From Sambucus nigra (Eukaryota > Streptophyta > Magnoliopsida > Dipsacales > Adoxaceae), in the NCBI GenBank assembly GCA_949130495.1, contig OX422221.1:29710917-29774916 (forward strand): a stretch of DNA of 64,000 nt, written 5' to 3'. Both the position numbers and the translations under genes were made by a program. How positions within the stretch are numbered: position 1 is the first letter of the stretch; every line of letters begins with the position of its first letter. Under the pieces are notes generated by a model. That model searched no databases. It had not been told where the DNA came from and saw nothing but the letters and a program-made list of their open reading frames with translations. Shown in pieces: positions 60,970-64,000 of this stretch.

Positions 60970-62082
60970 GTCTTCTATAGAAGGGGTATCATATCAGGTC
61001 TACAGAGATGTGTGCACCCCTCAGAAGTTAAAGACCTAAGTGAAGAGGTTCACGAAGGCTCTTATGGAGCTCATGTAGCAGGTCGAACTCTCTTACAGAG
61101 GATTCCTACACAGGGATATTATTGGCCGACGATGAAAGCTGACTGCACAACTTATGTGAAGAAGTGCGATAAATGCCAACGTTTCTCTTTCATTCGAAGA
61201 ACTCCCCAGGCATTATTAACACCAATTATTTCCCCCTGGCCGTTTGCTATGTGGGGTATAGACTTGGTCGGGCCTCTGCCGACCACCAAAATGAGGTTCA
61301 AATATCTGGTAGTCGTTGTTGATTATTTCACCAAGTGGGTTGAGGCTGAACCTCTCATCGAAATGTCATACGAAAGGGTTTACCAGTTCATTTGGAAGAA
61401 TATTATTTGCAGGTATGGCCTGCCACATGCTTTCATTACCGACTATGGTACCCAATTCGATAATAAAGAGTTCGCCGTATATTATCATCAATTCAATATC
61501 CAGAAGATCCATTCTGCACCAGGCCACCCCCAGAGCAATGGGGAAACTGAAGTGATGAATAGGACTCTTCTGAACGGTTTGAAGAAATAACTGGATGATG
61601 CAAAAGGAAATTGGATTAACGAGCTACACTCTATGTTATGGGCATATCGCACAACACCCCGAACAGCCACGGGGGAATTGCCCTACATGCTAGCCTTTGG
61701 AAGTGAAGCTGTTATACCAGCTGAATTGGGCCTACCCATGCACAAGGTACTTAATTTTAACTCTCCTATAAGTGATTTGATGAGACTCTTAGATCTGGAT
61801 ATGCTTGAGAAAGTTAGAGAAGATGCGACAATCAGAAATGTAGCCTACTAACAAAGAACAACCATGTTCTACAACAAAAAAATGAAGAAATGTGATCTCA
61901 AAGAGGGGGATTATGTGCTCAAGAAGGTGATCTAGAAGCATAATAAGCTAGAGGCCAACTGGCATGGGCCTTACAGAGTAACTGCAATTATTCACCTCGG
62001 GACTTACAGAATAAAAACCTTAGAGGGAGAAGAATTCAAAAATGCACGGAATGCGGAGAATCTGTGCAAGTATTATAAGTAA
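60970..62082 (+). pseudogene. E9 integrase
   Basis: The zinc-binding HHCC part is HEGSYGAHVAG...CDKCQ (about 61040-61180). The catalytic core follows: Asp in MWGIDLVGPLP (near 61250), Asp in FITDYGTQFDN (near 61434), Glu in NGETEVMNRTLL (near 61539). The core is complete. Stops at 61588-61590 and 61849-61851 break the same frame. The C-terminal part continues with AYRTTPRTATGELPYMLAFG and ends NLCKYYK-stop at 62082. It would insert cDNA, but the gene is broken. Confidence 0.85.
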
Positions 62083-62186
62083 TACAGATTTACATGTATA
62101 CATTTCTCTTTAAATGAATAAAAGTGTGGGTTTTTCCATATTCCTTTTGGTTCAATTTTTGTCGAAGTACTAGTGCTACACACCAC

Positions 62187-62296
62187 ACCAACTCTGGTTG
62201 GTCTACATCAGAAACCACCAACTAAGGTTGGTCGTCATTCAACAATAACCAACTCCAGTTGGTAGGCACCAATAAATTTGACCAACAAAGTTGGCA
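62187..62296. repeat. Four palindromic ACCAACTNNGGTTGGT units at ~31-bp spacing
   Basis: Units lie at 62187-62202, 62217-62232, 62248-62263 and 62281-62296. Each is an inverted repeat (ACCAAC/GTTGGT), and the spacers differ in sequence. They stand between pol and the antisense frame of E9. Confidence 0.85.
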
Positions 62297-62805
62297 TAAC
62301 AATCATACAAGGTAAAGCCTGTTTGATCACGGATGATCTCAAGGGACATCCCAAATTAGACAAGAAAATGGGTGACCTCACGGGGCATCCACTATCTAGG
62401 AACCAAGGTAATCCTGACGCGATTACTACAACTAAGCAGGAACATGGGATGAAAATCATTCCATCACTTAGGCACTAATGGGTGACAGGTTACTACAACT
62501 AGGCATCAAGTGGGGCAAGCTCCATTGTCTAGGAAAAATAGGACAAATTATCCATCTATCTCTATAAATATACATTCATCAGCAAGTAACGAGAAAAACA
62601 TCTCACAAAGTATTTCCATGGAAATAAACTTGCACAAAGACCAATTTTTCTTCATTAAACACAAGCAGATTACATAAACATGAATTTTGATTCATTAAGT
62701 ACAAATTTCCTATTCTATGGGTTTCTTTCCTTCTGATTTTGATATAGGTTCCATCCCGACTGGAGGGTTATCTAACGCATAGGGAGAATCGATAAAATTC
62801 ATATC

Positions 62806-63962
62806 TTACAGCATTTTGACGTTGCTCGAACATGGTCGATCAAGAAAATGTTCATGACGAGATATCTCAAAATCTGAATGGAGCTGGTAATCACCAAGAT
62901 ACCTAGAGATCAAACACTGAGGAATGGCACGAGCTGGAATCCAACTGACATCGAGTTTAAAGGGAGGAACATGCAAATAAAGTAATCCAGGCTCACACCA
63001 ATCCCATAAGGATTTCCCTCGATCAACCTTCATCACACATAAGGCGTTCAACCATCCCTGTTTTTATCCCTCATTGTTGGATTATTACAACCGAGCATCG
63101 AGATGGCATAGAGATTCATTGTACCCCACCATCGAAAACTCCCTAAACTGTTTATGAAATTGATAAGTCAATCTCTCAACCTGATCATGGAGTTTCTTCA
63201 CCAAAATTTCTTTACTCTCCAGTGCAGAGATTTGGTTGGAGAGTTGGTCGGTAAGAGTTTGAATCTTCTGAGACATTTCGACTAAGGCTTGATTTTTTGC
63301 TTTCAACTTAATAGCCTGATTCACTAAGGCTTTCTCAGTCCTAGTCTCTTCAACGCCTCTCCGCCCAGCTCTAGTTCTACCCCGCGAGGAGGATGTAGCT
63401 CTGGTTTGTTTCGAAGCCTCCAGTTCTACTCTCAGGGTAGAATTTTCGGCCTCCAAAAAGGTAAAACCTTCACCATTAATTGGAACCAAATCTCCCAAAG
63501 AATAGGAGGCAACAGATTTGAGTTGCTTCACTTCTTCTTACAACGTAATATTCTCTTGCTCCAACAGCTTGACAATATTCCTGTGCTCTTCGATCTCAAG
63601 TTTCAACACACTTTACCTTTTTTCATGGGCCCAGATGTACTTATCATAGCCCCGATCAACACTTAACTGTTGGTACTTTTTCTCATAACCTTTATGCAAG
63701 AGTGCAGTTATTTCTTTGTGCTGAAGTTAGAGTTCTTCGATCATCCCTTGGAGGTTTTTGATCACTTCATAATAAGCCACATTGTTGGCTACATCACGAT
63801 CAAGCAAACATTTCAAGTATTGGTATGCATCAACTGCTTGCTTAGAAGCGTCAAGTCCAAGGATATCAATTATTTGAGCCTCGGTAAAATTTGTATGACC
63901 TCTTTGAAGTAATCGTTACATTTTTTCATCAACTCTGTGTCATGAACTGATAAGAGTTCCAT
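62806..63962 (-). pseudogene. E9 antisense coiled-coil reading frame, broken
   Basis: On the minus strand a Met at 63962 (MELLSVHDTELMKK) opens a frame that is soon shifted. Coherent protein then continues through EAQIIDILGLDASK (about 63850) and the open part 63531-63085. That part has coiled-coil heptads (AIKLKAKNQALVEMSQKIQ) and a basic RGRTRAGRR segment. It ends with 63051-62806 (WDWCEPGLLYLHVPP). Several stops exist. Antisense frames after pol are known in Tat/Grande-type elements; their role is unclear. It could instead be a captured host gene fragment. Confidence 0.6.
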
Positions 63963-64000
63963 CCTGGCAAAAAACTAGGAAGGGAAAATAAAAATGCATC

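Larger units (their letters stand above)
57640..64000 (+). mobile_element. E9: Tat-type gypsy element, right end outside the window
   Basis: The order is a short LTR, a primer site, gag, a partial protease, RNase H, integrase, a palindromic array and an antisense reading frame. Gypsy order (integrase last) and an RNase H of the second, Tat-specific type (LYVDGSS...NEDEYEGM) place it in Tat. RT and the first RNase H are missing: the protease ends near 60263 and the Tat RNase H starts at about 60364. Many stops show it is dead. The 3' LTR and TSD lie beyond the edge. Confidence 0.85.

Overview
The window looks like nuclear DNA of a flowering plant, in a gene-poor, retrotransposon-packed, AT-rich region. 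I recognise no host protein gene, rRNA gene or tRNA gene, and no sequence identifies the species. Almost every base that can be assigned belongs to LTR retrotransposons of three groups. (1) Ty1/copia elements of the Sirevirus (Maximus) type: iMet-type primer site, long coiled-coil Gag with two zinc knuckles, long 3' noncoding region. (2) Ty3/gypsy elements of the Athila/Tat clade. (3) Ty3/gypsy elements with very long LTRs that start TGTAACACCCC and end GGGGTGTCACA, of chromovirus Tekay/Del type. A SINE and a Helitron-like terminus are also present.

Layout, left to right. E1 (1-7264, minus) is a Sirevirus running off the left edge. At 7265-8516 there is a spacer with a degenerate ~170-bp tandem repeat. 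E2 (8517-11034, plus) is a Sirevirus fragment without LTRs. E3 (about 11036-16168) is an old Athila-like 3' remnant, split by solo LTR S1 (12030-15383, minus, TSD ATACA). A Helitron-like end lies at 16272-16297. S2 (17149-40928, plus, TSD GAGTT) is a ~2.9-kb solo LTR blown up to 23.8 kb by insertions. These are Sirevirus E4 (18726-31539, TSD ATTAC), which itself contains E5 (23577-28049, TSD AATAT); the Athila-type E6 (31929-39845, TSD GTTTC); and a SINE (39892-39997, 17-bp TSD). After an extremely AT-rich tract come E7 (44137-53890, 3.66-kb LTRs, TSD ACAGT/ATAGT), E8 (about 54510-57550, Sirevirus 5' half) and E9 (57640 to the right edge, Tat-type, with an antisense coiled-coil reading frame).

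No element is autonomous. E1, E2, E4 and E8 carry stops, frameshifts and lost catalytic or zinc-binding residues. E5 has a Gag-like protein only, E6 Gag and protease only, E7 a Gag remnant only, and E9 lacks reverse transcriptase. The exact TSDs give a relative order: S2 first, then E4 and E6 inside it, then E5 inside E4. The E6 and E7 LTR pairs differ at only about 1-2% of positions by eye, so these two are the youngest insertions that can be dated.

The most unusual points are these. E5 has an intact truncated Gag and a 3' LTR largely replaced by antisense gag sequence. A ~145-bp LTR module is shared by copia element E5 and Athila element E6. Dense palindromic and hairpin arrays recur inside LTRs of unrelated families.
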